In this document: one piece after another, positions 7,965 through 16,170 of the stretch
How positions within the stretch are numbered: position 1 is the stretch's first letter
Layout: every line of letters starts with the position of its first letter
From: Promethearchaeota archaeon
Lineage (GTDB): Archaea > Asgardarchaeota > Lokiarchaeia > Sigyniarchaeales > SOKP01
Assembly: GCA_016840545.1 (NCBI GenBank)
Contig: JAEOSD010000003.1
Location: 1-46,873 of the forward strand
Direction of reading: 5' to 3'
Length of the DNA: 46,873 nucleotides
Position numbers and translations under genes: made by a program
The notes under the pieces: generated by a model
The model's database searches: none
What the model was told of the DNA's origin: nothing
Seen by the model: the letters and a program-made list of their open reading frames with translations, nothing else

Positions 7965-9677
7965 TTAATTTGATTCTTCCTTCCCTTCTTCACGAAGTGC
8001 CCTTTTCAAAACTTTTCCTACCATAGTTGTAGGTAATTCTTCGGAAAATTCCCAAATTTTTGGAACTTCATATTTTGCTAGATTTTCTTCAGCATACTTT
8101 TGTATTGAGGCTTTAACATCATCAGTAGGATTAACTCCTTCCTTTAATTGAACAACTGCTTTAACAATCTCTGCCCCAGGACGATCAGGATTAGGAACAC
8201 CAATTATCGCTACTAATTGAATATCTGGATGTTTAGTCAAAACATCTTCTACATGTACACTATATACTTTAAATCCACTTACAACTAACATATCCTTAGT
8301 TCTATCTACTATCGTCAAATACCCATCTTCATCAAATACACCTACATCTCCTGTGTGTAGCCATCCGTCGATATAAGTTTTCGCAGTAGCATCAGGTTTA
8401 TTGTAGTACCTTTTAGTAATTTGAGGTCCTTTCAGTAGTATTTCTCCTGGTTGGCCAATAGGTACTTCTTTACCAGTTTCAACATCAACAAGCTTTACAT
8501 CTGTATCTGGTAAAGGAAGTCCTACAGAACCAATCTTTTTCTTACCCAAAGCAGGATTAACTGTAGCTAAAACAGCAGATTCCGTCATTCCATATACTTC
8601 AACAAACTTATTTTGTGAATAAAAATCTTTTTCGAAATCTCTTACTGCCTCTGCTGGAAAAGGAGCAGCTCCACTAACCCACAATTCTATGTTTTCCAAA
8701 ATTTCAGGTGGAATATTCTTTGATTTTGGATTTTTCTGAATCATTAAGAATAGGGTGGGCACATTTCCAAAACAAGTTGGTTTTCTTTCAGTTATTTCTT
8801 TAATCATATGATCCGTATCTCGTGGATTAGCAATGATAATATGAGAAGACCCAATATATGTAAGAAAAAGACCAATAAAAAGGCCAGCTATATGAAAATA
8901 TGGGAAAGCACTCATAGTAATATCTGTTCCTTTTTCTCTATTAAGCCATGTGTCAAATTGATGCATATTAGCTGCTAAATTATAATGAGTTATTTCAGTG
9001 CCCTTAGGAGTGCCAGTGGTTCCACCAGTATATTGAATTAAAGCTAAATCATTTTTAGCATCAATATCAACCTTTTTAATATTTATAGGAGTGTCCATAG
9101 CTTCTAGAAATGGAACTACCTTCTTACCAGGCCATGGATTCATTTTTCCTTTTGGTATTTTGCCAATTAATTTCCCCATGAAAACCTTAAAACCTGAAAA
9201 ACCCATGTATTCTGAAATATTTGTTGGAACTATAACTTCTAAACTTGGTACTTTTTCTAGAAATTTCGGAAATACTTTTTCATAGACTATATCCATTGTC
9301 ACTACAAATTTTGCCTTACAATCATTTAATTGATACGCCATCTCGACAGGACTTAATAGGGGTGATAATCCCGTCGATACTCCACCTGCCATAAACGTAC
9401 CATATAAAGTAAATAAATATTGAGGTGAATTTGGAATATTCATGGCAACCACATCGCCTTTCTTCAAACCATTATTCTGTAGAAATGTCGCAAATGCTTG
9501 AGCCTTCTTTAGTACATCTTTAAAAAGGATTTCATTGTCCATAAAATAAAATCCGACTCTATCACCATATTTTTCCATTGCTCTTGCTGAAATTGTACCC
9601 AAATCTTCTCTAGGGTATTCTAATGTTTTAGGAACATGAGAATCATATGTTTTTGTCCAAAATCTTTCTTTACTCAT
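7965..9677 (-). CDS. AMP-forming long-chain acyl-CoA ligase
   Basis: A 570-residue ANL-family adenylating enzyme that would activate a carboxylate with ATP and CoA. Core motifs in order: P-loop YTGGTTGTPKGTEITHYN near residue 216, A5 motif EVYGMTESAV near 360, A7 GWLHTGDVGVFDEDGYL, A8 hinge IVDRTKDMLVVSGFKVYSVH, and A10 PTTMVGKVLKRALRE with the adenylation lysine. Length and motifs match bacterial/archaeal FadD-type ligases. No signal peptide. It stands upstream of crotonase, CrtI-like and SCP2-like genes on the same strand, so it probably supplies the CoA thioester for this island. The actual acid (fatty, aromatic or isoprenoid) is unknown. Confidence 0.92.
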   Translation of the reverse strand: MSKERFWTKTYDSHVPKTLEYPREDLGTISARAMEKYGDRVGFYFMDNEILFKDVLKKAQAFATFLQNNGLKKGDVVAMNIPNSPQYLFTLYGTFMAGGVSTGLSPLLSPVEMAYQLNDCKAKFVVTMDIVYEKVFPKFLEKVPSLEVIVPTNISEYMGFSGFKVFMGKLIGKIPKGKMNPWPGKKVVPFLEAMDTPINIKKVDIDAKNDLALIQYTGGTTGTPKGTEITHYNLAANMHQFDTWLNREKGTDITMSAFPYFHIAGLFIGLFLTYIGSSHIIIANPRDTDHMIKEITERKPTCFGNVPTLFLMIQKNPKSKNIPPEILENIELWVSGAAPFPAEAVRDFEKDFYSQNKFVEVYGMTESAVLATVNPALGKKKIGSVGLPLPDTDVKLVDVETGKEVPIGQPGEILLKGPQITKRYYNKPDATAKTYIDGWLHTGDVGVFDEDGYLTIVDRTKDMLVVSGFKVYSVHVEDVLTKHPDIQLVAIIGVPNPDRPGAEIVKAVVQLKEGVNPTDDVKASIQKYAEENLAKYEVPKIWEFSEELPTTMVGKVLKRALREEGKEESN

Positions 9678-10178
9678 TTACGTTCACTTTTATTTTTTTA
9701 TTTAATTAATTATTTTGCTCTATTTATTTTTAAAAGTTCATTTTTGATTGATTAAAGTTTATGAGCATAAATAGTTTTTCAATTTTAATCTTCACTTTTT
9801 AAGATTTTCTAAATTAAAAAAAGGAGAATAACATTCTAAATTATATTAAAAATAATTCTTTAAAAAAGTAAAAAAAAAATTAAATTTTAGTTTATTTTCT
9901 TCATATTCCTCTATTTTCAGTAGATCAGAGATTCTTGTTCTTGATACGAACCTGAAACTTGTTCTTTTGTGCATGAGGCCCAATAATTTTGAAATCATTG
10001 AAATTGTAACTAAAAAGATTAGACAAATAAGAAAATAGGTTATCATTGGTCTAGTTTATTCGGAAATCGTGACATAGGCTTCACAAAAGAAGTCCCGCAC
10101 CTCAATGAAATAGACAACCACGGTATATTTTGATAAATAAGCCGCTTTATATAGACAACAAAAAAAGAGTAGAAAAAA
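9678..10178. other. 500-base intergenic region, low-confidence short frames only
   Basis: AT-rich spacer between the acyl-CoA ligase start and the downstream end of the SCP2/DUF35/thiolase-like operon. It should contain the ligase promoter, but no box stands out enough to name. A minus-strand frame at 9846-10046 (66 residues, one N-terminal hydrophobic stretch) has no convincing ribosome-binding site. A less AT-rich patch at about 10060-10140 is open on the minus strand in frame with the SCP2 gene after its stop. It contains a 6-bp hairpin (GGCTTC/GAAGTC with one G-T pair). Confidence 0.5.
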
Positions 10179-10550
10179 TTATTTTGTTCTAAGTGCTGTT
10201 GTAATGGCTCGGGTCAAACGTATAACTTCTATAATTTTACCTTTTTCTACAGTTATTTCCTCACGACTAATGGCATGAGTAAAATCACCTTTTCCCTCAC
10301 AAATTCTTACTACTGCATTAATATTCCCAGTCATGACAACATCCGGTTCTGAAGCCTTTCCATCAAATATTTTTACTTTTCTCGTTTTAATTTCAACAAA
10401 AAAGGGGTCTTCATTATCCAAATTAAATTGAAAAACCATATCCCAATCTATTGGTTTTCCTGCAATATCCGTTATAAATACTTGGTCTACTTTTGGATTT
10501 ATATTCATTTTTTCAGCAATCTTATCAAAATTTTCTTTTGCTACACCCAT
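10179..10550 (-). CDS. SCP2-like lipid carrier protein
   Basis: A 123-residue SCP2-type sterol-carrier domain protein. After an N-terminal helix come strands VFQFNLDNEDPFFVEIK and KIFDGKASEPDVVMTGN, where the ASEPDV-type turn is typical of the family, then GKGDFTHAISREEITVEKGK and a C-terminal helix. Short single-domain members bind acyl-CoA or lipids. Its ATG lies three bases after the DUF35 stop, so it is the last gene of a tight three-gene operon: thiolase-like, DUF35, SCP2. The order implies that the carrier presents the acyl substrate to, or receives product from, the thiolase-like enzyme. Confidence 0.82.
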   Translation of the reverse strand: MGVAKENFDKIAEKMNINPKVDQVFITDIAGKPIDWDMVFQFNLDNEDPFFVEIKTRKVKIFDGKASEPDVVMTGNINAVVRICEGKGDFTHAISREEITVEKGKIIEVIRLTRAITTALRTK

Positions 10551-10553
10551 TTA

Positions 10554-11054
10554 TTATTCACCTCCTTCAAATTCAGGTTTATTTGCCCATGTCTCGTATT
10601 CATCTTCTGGTACAAAGAAAAAATCAGTCATTTTTCCTTCCCTTTCATCTGACTTTTTAAATACTGCTCTCACACGACGTCCTTTCTTAATTTTCGAAGG
10701 TACTAAGTTTTCTGAAAATATCCCTTGAAATAATGAGTTATCAGCTCCATCTAACTTAATAAAGCCACATCCATAGGGTACATTTTTAATAAATTCTGCA
10801 GCCCCATACCATACGATCGTACTAACTTCAATAGTCCCTGTATGAGGCATTTCAACCCATTCAGCTGGAGTATAACACTCAGAACAATGTTTCCTCGGAG
10901 GCATCCATATTTTTCCGCATTTTGCACATTTAGTTCCATGAAGCTTTTTATTTTTCATTAATTCAATGAAAAATTTCGATTGACCTCCCATAGTATATTT
11001 ATAATCAATTTGAATCTTATCACGTATTTGGTGATCTTCGAATTTTTCACTCAT
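10554..11054 (-). CDS. DUF35 zinc-ribbon/OB-fold partner of the thiolase-like enzyme
   Basis: A 166-residue DUF35 protein. A rubredoxin-like zinc ribbon has Cys43, Cys46, Cys57 and Cys60 (CAKCGKIWMPPRKHCSEC), followed by an OB fold containing GTIEVSTIVWYGA and ending with a RRVRAVFKKS strand. Known members bridge thiolase with HMG-CoA synthase in archaeal mevalonate synthesis, or pair with the thiolase-like aldolase Ltp2 in steroid side-chain breakdown. The ATG overlaps the stop of the thiolase-like gene by four bases, which predicts translational coupling and a stable complex. It is paralogous to the partial gene at the window's left edge. Confidence 0.9.
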   Translation of the reverse strand: MSEKFEDHQIRDKIQIDYKYTMGGQSKFFIELMKNKKLHGTKCAKCGKIWMPPRKHCSECYTPAEWVEMPHTGTIEVSTIVWYGAAEFIKNVPYGCGFIKLDGADNSLFQGIFSENLVPSKIKKGRRVRAVFKKSDEREGKMTDFFFVPEDEYETWANKPEFEGGE

Positions 11055-12295
11055 GGTTTTTTCAATCCCTCCTCATTTGTCATTATTATTACTGCAGCAT
11101 ATGCAGCTCCAGGACCACCTATTGAATGGGAGATCGCCCTTCCCTTTTCAATTGTTTTAAGTTGATGTTTACCTGCATCACCTCTTAATTGAAGTGCTGC
11201 TTCTCCCGTTGACATTATTCCTGTCGCTCCCACTGCATGACCACAGCCTATTAATCCTCCACATGGGCAACATGGCATTTCTCCATCTATAAAAGGACCT
11301 CCTGATTCAATCCATTTTCCACCTTCTCCGAAAGGTACGAAACCTAACTCTTCATATGAAATCACTTCTTGTCCTGAAAATGCATCGTGCAGTTCAGCGC
11401 AATCTATTTGATCTTTAATCTTATCGTAATCTAAATCCGCCATTTTATATGCTGCTTTTGCTGCATAGATATTTGAATAAAGACGACCCATATCTTCTCT
11501 ATTCCCTATAAAACAATCTGTATTTGCTGCGCCTACTCCTGTAATCCAAATTGGATTTTCGACTTTTAATTCTTTTACTTTTTCTTCATTAGCTAAAATC
11601 AATGCTGCTGAAGCTTCCGAGTAAAGACAACAATCTAGCATTTTAAAAGGATAGCAAATAATTCTCGAATTCATCACATCTTCAACAGTAATTTTCATTG
11701 GAGATTGTGCTTTTGGATTATTCATAGCATTACCATGATTTTTGACAGATACTAAAGCCATTTGCTCTTCTGTTGGATTCCCAAATTCTTCAAAATGGGC
11801 GTTCACCATAGTAACATAAGAACTCGCCGCCATCATACCCATAGGATATTCATAAGTCATGTCGGCAGAATATGCAATAGCATTTAATACTTCTGGAGTT
11901 GTAGTTCCTGTCTGTTCATCATAACAGTCATTACATTTCTCTACACCTAAACAAAGACATAGATCTGATATTCCAGATGCTACTTCTGCATATGCCATTC
12001 TTACAGTATATCCTCCTGTCGCACCACCTGTCGCTATTCTAGTACCTGGCTTATTATTCATCCCTAAATAAGAATTGATAAAAATATCAGGCATAAATTG
12101 CCGTTCAAATAACTCGTTATATATCCCATAAACAGTAGATTGAAGGTTTTTGTGAGTTATTTCAGCTCCATTTTTATTAGCATCTTCAAGCGCTAATTTT
12201 GTGGCATCATATGCAAGTTCAAAATATGTTTTATCTAAGTATCGAGCTTTAAATGGTGTTATTCCAATTCCGATTATAGCTATTTTTTTATGCAT
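11051..12295 (-). CDS. SCP2-thiolase/Ltp2-like protein lacking the nucleophilic cysteine
   Basis: A 414-residue thiolase-superfamily protein. The usual CASG nucleophile motif is replaced by GATG, with Gly91 at the cysteine position (RIATGGATGGYTVR). Downstream motifs persist: HDAF with His303, GGLIGCGHAVGATG with His353, and a C-terminal HSIGGPGAAYAAVIIM where thiolases carry the second catalytic Cys. Ordinary Claisen thiolysis is therefore unlikely. The gene is coupled to DUF35 and SCP2-like genes, the architecture known for Ltp2-type retro-aldolases, so carbon-carbon cleavage or formation by an aldol mechanism is inferred. A pseudo-enzyme scaffold is the alternative. ATG start. Confidence 0.85.
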   Translation of the reverse strand: MHKKIAIIGIGITPFKARYLDKTYFELAYDATKLALEDANKNGAEITHKNLQSTVYGIYNELFERQFMPDIFINSYLGMNNKPGTRIATGGATGGYTVRMAYAEVASGISDLCLCLGVEKCNDCYDEQTGTTTPEVLNAIAYSADMTYEYPMGMMAASSYVTMVNAHFEEFGNPTEEQMALVSVKNHGNAMNNPKAQSPMKITVEDVMNSRIICYPFKMLDCCLYSEASAALILANEEKVKELKVENPIWITGVGAANTDCFIGNREDMGRLYSNIYAAKAAYKMADLDYDKIKDQIDCAELHDAFSGQEVISYEELGFVPFGEGGKWIESGGPFIDGEMPCCPCGGLIGCGHAVGATGIMSTGEAALQLRGDAGKHQLKTIEKGRAISHSIGGPGAAYAAVIIMTNEEGLKKP

Positions 12296-12479
12296 TATTA
12301 TTTTTCACTACTAAAAGTATTATTACTTTGTTTTTTTAATATTTTAATGAATTAAATTTAATTTCGTTAAAAAAGTATTTAATTGTTAAATTTTCTCATA
12401 AAAAAAGAAATATAATTTTACTTTCAGAATTTTTCTGGAATTTGTTTTTTATATAAAAAAAAATTTATGATTGTAAAGA

Positions 12480-12522
12480 CTCTAAGTTTTTTAATTGTAA
12501 TCATCATTAAAAGAACTTAGAG
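12480..12522 (+). promoter_or_regulatory. 16-bp stem-loop covering the ribosome-binding site of the HIRAN-like gene
   Basis: The left arm 12480-12495 pairs with 12506-12522 over 16 base pairs with a single bulged G at 12513 and a 10-base loop. The outer nine pairs are CTCTAAGTT with AACTTAGAG. The right arm ends in AGAGG (12519-12523), the only plausible Shine-Dalgarno sequence for the ATG at 12532. If transcribed, the hairpin would hide the ribosome-binding site, suggesting translational control. A DNA-level operator or transposon-end remnant are alternatives. Confidence 0.6.
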
Positions 12523-12531
12523 GCTAAAATT

Positions 12532-12945
12532 ATGTCATATCTCCAGAATAAATACTTAATGGAAAATAATTATTATCATCTAGAGATTGTTGGTATTTAT
12601 TATACAAAGAATGGAAAATATTTATCTAAATTACCAACGAAAACCCTTTTAGAATTAAGAGCAGAACCAAATAATAGATATGATAAATTCGCGGTAAGCG
12701 TCTGGCATAATGACAAAAAATTAGGATATCTTCCACGAAATCAAAATAAATCTTTCTTTATAGCCCTGACCTCGAATAATTTAACTTTAACTTGCCTTCT
12801 TGGTTCTTACATCCCCAGTTCGGAAAAAAAGAATTACGGTAGGAGATTTCAACCGGAACGGGCGAATATCACAATACATACTTATAAAAATGAAATTGAT
12901 TGGCGACCTGTTTCATTAATTCCTGAAGATACGATGGCATACTAA
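12532..12945 (+). CDS. HIRAN-like domain protein
   Basis: A 137-residue protein whose core matches the HIRAN pattern: a strand EIVGIYYTKNGKYLSKLP, then LLELRAEPNNRYDKFAVSVW, then KKLGYLPRNQN. HIRAN domains occur in helicases such as HLTF/Rad5 and as stand-alone proteins, and bind DNA ends or damaged DNA. Here the domain is stand-alone, with a basic C-terminus. It is isolated on the plus strand between minus-strand genes and converges with the truncated vWA gene 12 bases away. Translation may be controlled by the hairpin just upstream. Function beyond probable nucleic-acid binding is unknown. Confidence 0.72.
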   Translation: MSYLQNKYLMENNYYHLEIVGIYYTKNGKYLSKLPTKTLLELRAEPNNRYDKFAVSVWHNDKKLGYLPRNQNKSFFIALTSNNLTLTCLLGSYIPSSEKKNYGRRFQPERANITIHTYKNEIDWRPVSLIPEDTMAY

Positions 12946-12957
12946 TATTCCTTCAAA

Positions 12958-13518
12958 TCATTTCATTAATTTAGCAATCAATTCTGGAAGATTTTTTGGG
13001 GTACATGCAATGACATCAATACCCATTTGGTTTATCTTTTTAGCATATGCACGATCATACATAGGCTTACTATTATAGCCAAGAGCAGCAATTCCTAAAA
13101 TTTTTGTTTGTCCTTCCAATACTTGTTTTAATGCTTTAGTTAATTGATCATAACCTCTACCCTCATAAAAATCACTAATTATAACCATAATAGCTTTTTT
13201 TGGGTTTTTAATTAAAGATTGTCCATATCTAACTGCTTTTGTGATATCTGTAAGGCCACCACATGGATATAGATTTTGAGTACCATAGAAAAAGTTTCCA
13301 TCACTATTAAGCAATATTGCATATTCCAATTTATCTGGATGTGTTTGTGATTTAACTATTGCACGAAGTGATTCAATATCTTTATCAATATAAAGTAGAT
13401 TTGACTCTTTTTTAAACATTCTAATAGCTTTAGTAATCCTTGGAGGTATTGTCTCATCTCTTATTGAAAATCTTATTTTATCCACAAACTGTAATACTTT
13501 ATTATCAACTAGACTCAT
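12958..13518 (-). CDS. Truncated vWA-domain protein (MoxR-associated type)
   Basis: A 186-residue protein matching the C-terminal half of vWA proteins that work with MoxR AAA+ ATPases: GGLTDITKAVRYGQSLI, then MVIISDFYEGRGYDQLTKAL and KILGIAALGYNSKPMYDRAY, ending in TPKNLPELIAKLM. The N-terminal metal-ion site (DxSxS) that these proteins normally carry is absent; the equivalent strand reads YAILLNSDGNF. Family members are usually about twice as long. The gene therefore looks truncated or specialised to a metal-free form. No MoxR or long vWA partner is in the window. ATG start; it converges with the HIRAN-like gene. Confidence 0.72.
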   Translation of the reverse strand: MSLVDNKVLQFVDKIRFSIRDETIPPRITKAIRMFKKESNLLYIDKDIESLRAIVKSQTHPDKLEYAILLNSDGNFFYGTQNLYPCGGLTDITKAVRYGQSLIKNPKKAIMVIISDFYEGRGYDQLTKALKQVLEGQTKILGIAALGYNSKPMYDRAYAKKINQMGIDVIACTPKNLPELIAKLMK

Positions 13519-13728
13519 GACTTATTATCCCTAGATTTTTCTTCCGTTAAACATAAATCATATTTTACTAATTTAAACTATCAATTTTTTTCATCTATTT
13601 AAGAAAGAATAAGAAAAATACAATTTCTTGGAATTTAATACGATATAGACATAGAAAGTGGATAGTTTTTTTAAGTCCAAAATAGTAATATTAATTATAA
13701 TTATGATAATATAAGAGTGATTGAAAAA

Positions 13729-14751
13729 ATGATCAAAACACGAATAACAGAAATGTTTGGAATAAAGTATCCCATATTAAGTGCACCGATGGGTCCCTTT
13801 TATACAACTGAGTTGTCTATCGCTGTTTCAGAAGCAGGTGGACTTGGAGTTGTAAGTCATGCTACGTTAAGGGGAAAAAATTCTCTCCAGGATATGAAAC
13901 AACAATTAGAATATGTGATTGAGCATACTGATAAACCCTTTGGTGTAAATGTTCGTACTGCCCGAATTCAAACTGATCATAAAATTATGTTAAGAAAAAT
14001 GACCCAATGGTGCAAAGAAAATTCTAAATTACGAGAACAATTAGTGTATATATTAACAAGCGCCGGAAGTCCTCGTTTCGCAAGTCAATTATTAAAACAA
14101 AAGGCTCCTCAAATAAAACATTTTCATGTTGGGCCAGCCTTGTGGTTGATTGATAAAATTGTTGGTTCTGGATGTGATGGAATTGTTGCTACGGGTACAG
14201 AAGGTGGTGGACATCAAAGTTATGAAGGGATTAGTACTCTTGTTTTAGTTCAACAAGCAGTCATAAAATATCCAGATAAACCTGTAATAGCATGTGGTGG
14301 TATTTCTAGCCCAGAAGGTGTAGCTTCTGGATTAGCTATGGGTGCTGATGCCGTTGCTATGGGTACCAGGTTTATTGCTTCAAAGGAAAGTGAATTTCAT
14401 CCTAATTATAAAGCTCTTATCCCTCCAGCGACTGCTCGGGATACATTACTAACTACAGGAGGGTTTGGGCCAATAAGATTATTAAAAAATAAATATTCTT
14501 TGGAACATGGAGAAATCATGACAAAAGAACAAAAGGTCTCCCAAGAACTAGCTTATGAAATGAATGAATATTTAAAGGATCTTTATGCATATGAAGTTGT
14601 TTACACAAAAGGTGATGTAGAAAATGGAGCAATACCAGTAGGTCAAACATGTGGATTAATCAATTCTATAATGGATGTAGGTGACATTATTACTAGTTTC
14701 TCAAAGGGAGCTGAAAAAATCTTAAAGGGTTTATGCTCTAAAATTTCATAA
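13729..14751 (+). CDS. Nitronate monooxygenase / FabK-like FMN oxidoreductase
   Basis: A TIM-barrel FMN enzyme of about 340 residues. N-terminal FGIKYPILSAPMGPFYTTEL and EAGGLGVVSHATL are the flavin-binding signatures of the 2-nitropropane dioxygenase/FabK family. Later come GTEGGGHQ, the VIACGGISSPEGVASGLAMG phosphate-binding segment and ADAVAMGTRFIAS. Members oxidise nitronates or act as enoyl-thioester reductases (FabK). In this acyl-CoA-rich window an enoyl reductase role is possible but unproven. An in-frame GTG at 13717 is possible; a GAGTGA motif placed before the ATG at 13729 favours the latter. A ferredoxin gene follows 60 bases downstream. Confidence 0.85.
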   Translation: MIKTRITEMFGIKYPILSAPMGPFYTTELSIAVSEAGGLGVVSHATLRGKNSLQDMKQQLEYVIEHTDKPFGVNVRTARIQTDHKIMLRKMTQWCKENSKLREQLVYILTSAGSPRFASQLLKQKAPQIKHFHVGPALWLIDKIVGSGCDGIVATGTEGGGHQSYEGISTLVLVQQAVIKYPDKPVIACGGISSPEGVASGLAMGADAVAMGTRFIASKESEFHPNYKALIPPATARDTLLTTGGFGPIRLLKNKYSLEHGEIMTKEQKVSQELAYEMNEYLKDLYAYEVVYTKGDVENGAIPVGQTCGLINSIMDVGDIITSFSKGAEKILKGLCSKIS

Positions 14752-14811
14752 TTGGTCTAATAAATACTAATTTTTTTAAAATATCTTTCTTTTTAAAATT
14801 TGATCTCAGAT

Positions 14812-15084
14812 ATGAAGGCTGCTTCAAATGAATTACGAGAAAAAATAAAAGAATTATCTGAGATAGTATATAAAGCTACTACTATTTTAGAAAAGTGTAA
14901 ATCATGTGGTACTTGCATAAAATTTTGTCCTTTAAATATTAGAATGTTTAATGATAAAGGTATAGCAATAACCGTTAAATCTAATAAATCCTGCCGAGGA
15001 TGTTCAGTATGTTACCATAGATGTCCTAATCAAGCAATAGATTTAAAACATTTTAAAAACAATGGAAAAACGAGGGATAAATAA
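14812..15084 (+). CDS. 2[4Fe-4S] ferredoxin
   Basis: A 90-residue ferredoxin with two complete binding motifs: CKSCGTCIKFCP, and CRGCSVCYHRCP about 25 residues later, each CX2CX2CX3CP. A short helical N-terminus precedes the first motif and a basic tail follows. It would carry low-potential electrons, perhaps for the FMN enzyme directly upstream on the same strand. An in-frame TTG at 14800 adds four residues; the ATG at 14812 is preferred. No strong Shine-Dalgarno sequence is visible for either. It resembles indolepyruvate/2-oxoacid oxidoreductase delta-type ferredoxins, but no such subunits are in the window. Confidence 0.88.
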   Translation: MKAASNELREKIKELSEIVYKATTILEKCKSCGTCIKFCPLNIRMFNDKGIAITVKSNKSCRGCSVCYHRCPNQAIDLKHFKNNGKTRDK

Positions 15085-15092
15085 TTACCCTG

Positions 15093-15710
15093 TTATCCTT
15101 TTACTTTACTCCAAAATCTTGGGATTAAAGCTCCTGTATTCTTTCTATAAAATAGATAACTCTCACCATATCTTTTTATTAAATCTTTTTCCTCAAAATA
15201 TATTACGATCGGAGTAATAAGTAACATTAATAATATTATCCAGATCAAATAAAATAGAGAATTTAATATTAAACAGAATATAAAAAACATTAGTATAGAC
15301 CCTGAGATTTGAGGGTGTCTTATATGTTTATAAATCCCTCCATACATTTGGGTTTCTTTGGATGTTTCTACAGTTTCTCTTCCAGCATCTTTCAATGCTC
15401 TTATTAAGATATAGAAACTTGGAATCGCAATCAATACTGCAGTAGCTATTAAAAAGAGATAATTTTCTGAAATTCTCCAATTAAGAACAGAAATCGGAAA
15501 CCAAATCCACATTAAAATTGAGACAATTAGAATTAAAAATAAAATATCTGATATAATCCTAAAAATAGCACATAATTTCCATGATCTTTCTCCAATCTTC
15601 TCTTCAAGAGTTACAGGTATAACACTTAATATGTAAAAGAAGAAAGTTAGAAAAATACTCAGGTTAAGAGTTAGAAAGCTAATCCAACTCAATATTTCAA
15701 ATAACGACAT
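15093..15710 (-). CDS. Isoprenylcysteine carboxyl methyltransferase (ICMT)-like membrane protein
   Basis: A 205-residue integral membrane protein with about four or five spans. The C-terminal third carries the ICMT/PEMT signature: GGIYKHIRHPQISGS (RHPxxxG, SAM binding) and later EEKDLIKRYGESYLFYRKNT before a proline. Family members methylate prenylated cysteines, phospholipid head groups or other lipophilic substrates; prokaryotic ones are mostly uncharacterised. It is 9 bases from the convergent ferredoxin stop and 15 bases downstream of the GNAT gene on the same strand, so it is probably co-transcribed with the latter. Substrate unknown; protein prenyl-cysteine methylation in an Asgard archaeon would be speculative. 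Confidence 0.8.
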   Translation of the reverse strand: MSLFEILSWISFLTLNLSIFLTFFFYILSVIPVTLEEKIGERSWKLCAIFRIISDILFLILIVSILMWIWFPISVLNWRISENYLFLIATAVLIAIPSFYILIRALKDAGRETVETSKETQMYGGIYKHIRHPQISGSILMFFIFCLILNSLFYLIWIILLMLLITPIVIYFEEKDLIKRYGESYLFYRKNTGALIPRFWSKVKG

Positions 15711-15725
15711 TTTATATTCAATACA

Positions 15726-16163
15726 TTAAATTTTTGGTATATATAATTTTTTATCTGGGATAAAGCTCATCATAACTAGATCTGTTCTAATCTCCCAGCC
15801 TAATTTAGCATAAAAAGCTATAACCTCTTCATTGCGCTTTTCGATGAATAGATGTATTTTATGAACTCTTTTTTGTTGAAATCTTTCTATTAACTCATCC
15901 ATTAATAATGTACCATATCCTTTTTTCTGATATTCTGGGTCAATAGCTAAATGATGCACATACCCTCTTCTACCATCAAAACCACCCATTATTACACCTA
16001 TTACTTTTTCATCTATTTTAGCAATTAAGCAAAGATCCGGGTTTCTATTTAACATTACATTAAGTTCATCTTTGGTATCTGAAGATGTAATACTAATTCC
16101 AGTTCTTTTCCAGATCTCTACAACATCTTCATAAAATTGTAAGGAAAAATTTTCGATCTTCAT
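15726..16163 (-). CDS. GNAT-family N-acetyltransferase
   Basis: A 145-residue GNAT acetyltransferase. The acetyl-CoA pyrophosphate loop is HHLAIDPEYQKKGYGTLLMD (motif A, QxxGxG/A), preceded by the beta-4 strand GVIMGGFDGRRGYV and followed by HKIHLFIEKRNEEVIAFYAKLGW, the C-terminal motif B typical of RimI/YpeA-like proteins. The substrate (protein N-terminus, amino acid or antibiotic) cannot be predicted. The gene lies 7 bases downstream of the DNA methyltransferase stop and just upstream of the ICMT-like gene, all on the minus strand, so the three may form an operon. ATG start. Confidence 0.88.
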   Translation of the reverse strand: MKIENFSLQFYEDVVEIWKRTGISITSSDTKDELNVMLNRNPDLCLIAKIDEKVIGVIMGGFDGRRGYVHHLAIDPEYQKKGYGTLLMDELIERFQQKRVHKIHLFIEKRNEEVIAFYAKLGWEIRTDLVMMSFIPDKKLYIPKI

Positions 16164-16170
16164 GGTTTCT

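Noticed and set aside
9846..10046. Minus-strand 66-residue frame with a hydrophobic N-terminus
   Set aside because: No convincing ribosome-binding site, low-complexity Lys/Asn/Phe tail and no recognisable family; left as intergenic.
10056..10178. In-frame open extension of about 40 codons after the SCP2 stop, less AT-rich than its surroundings
   Set aside because: SCP2-like protein is complete without it and the family ends at about this length; probably chance, though a remnant cannot be excluded.
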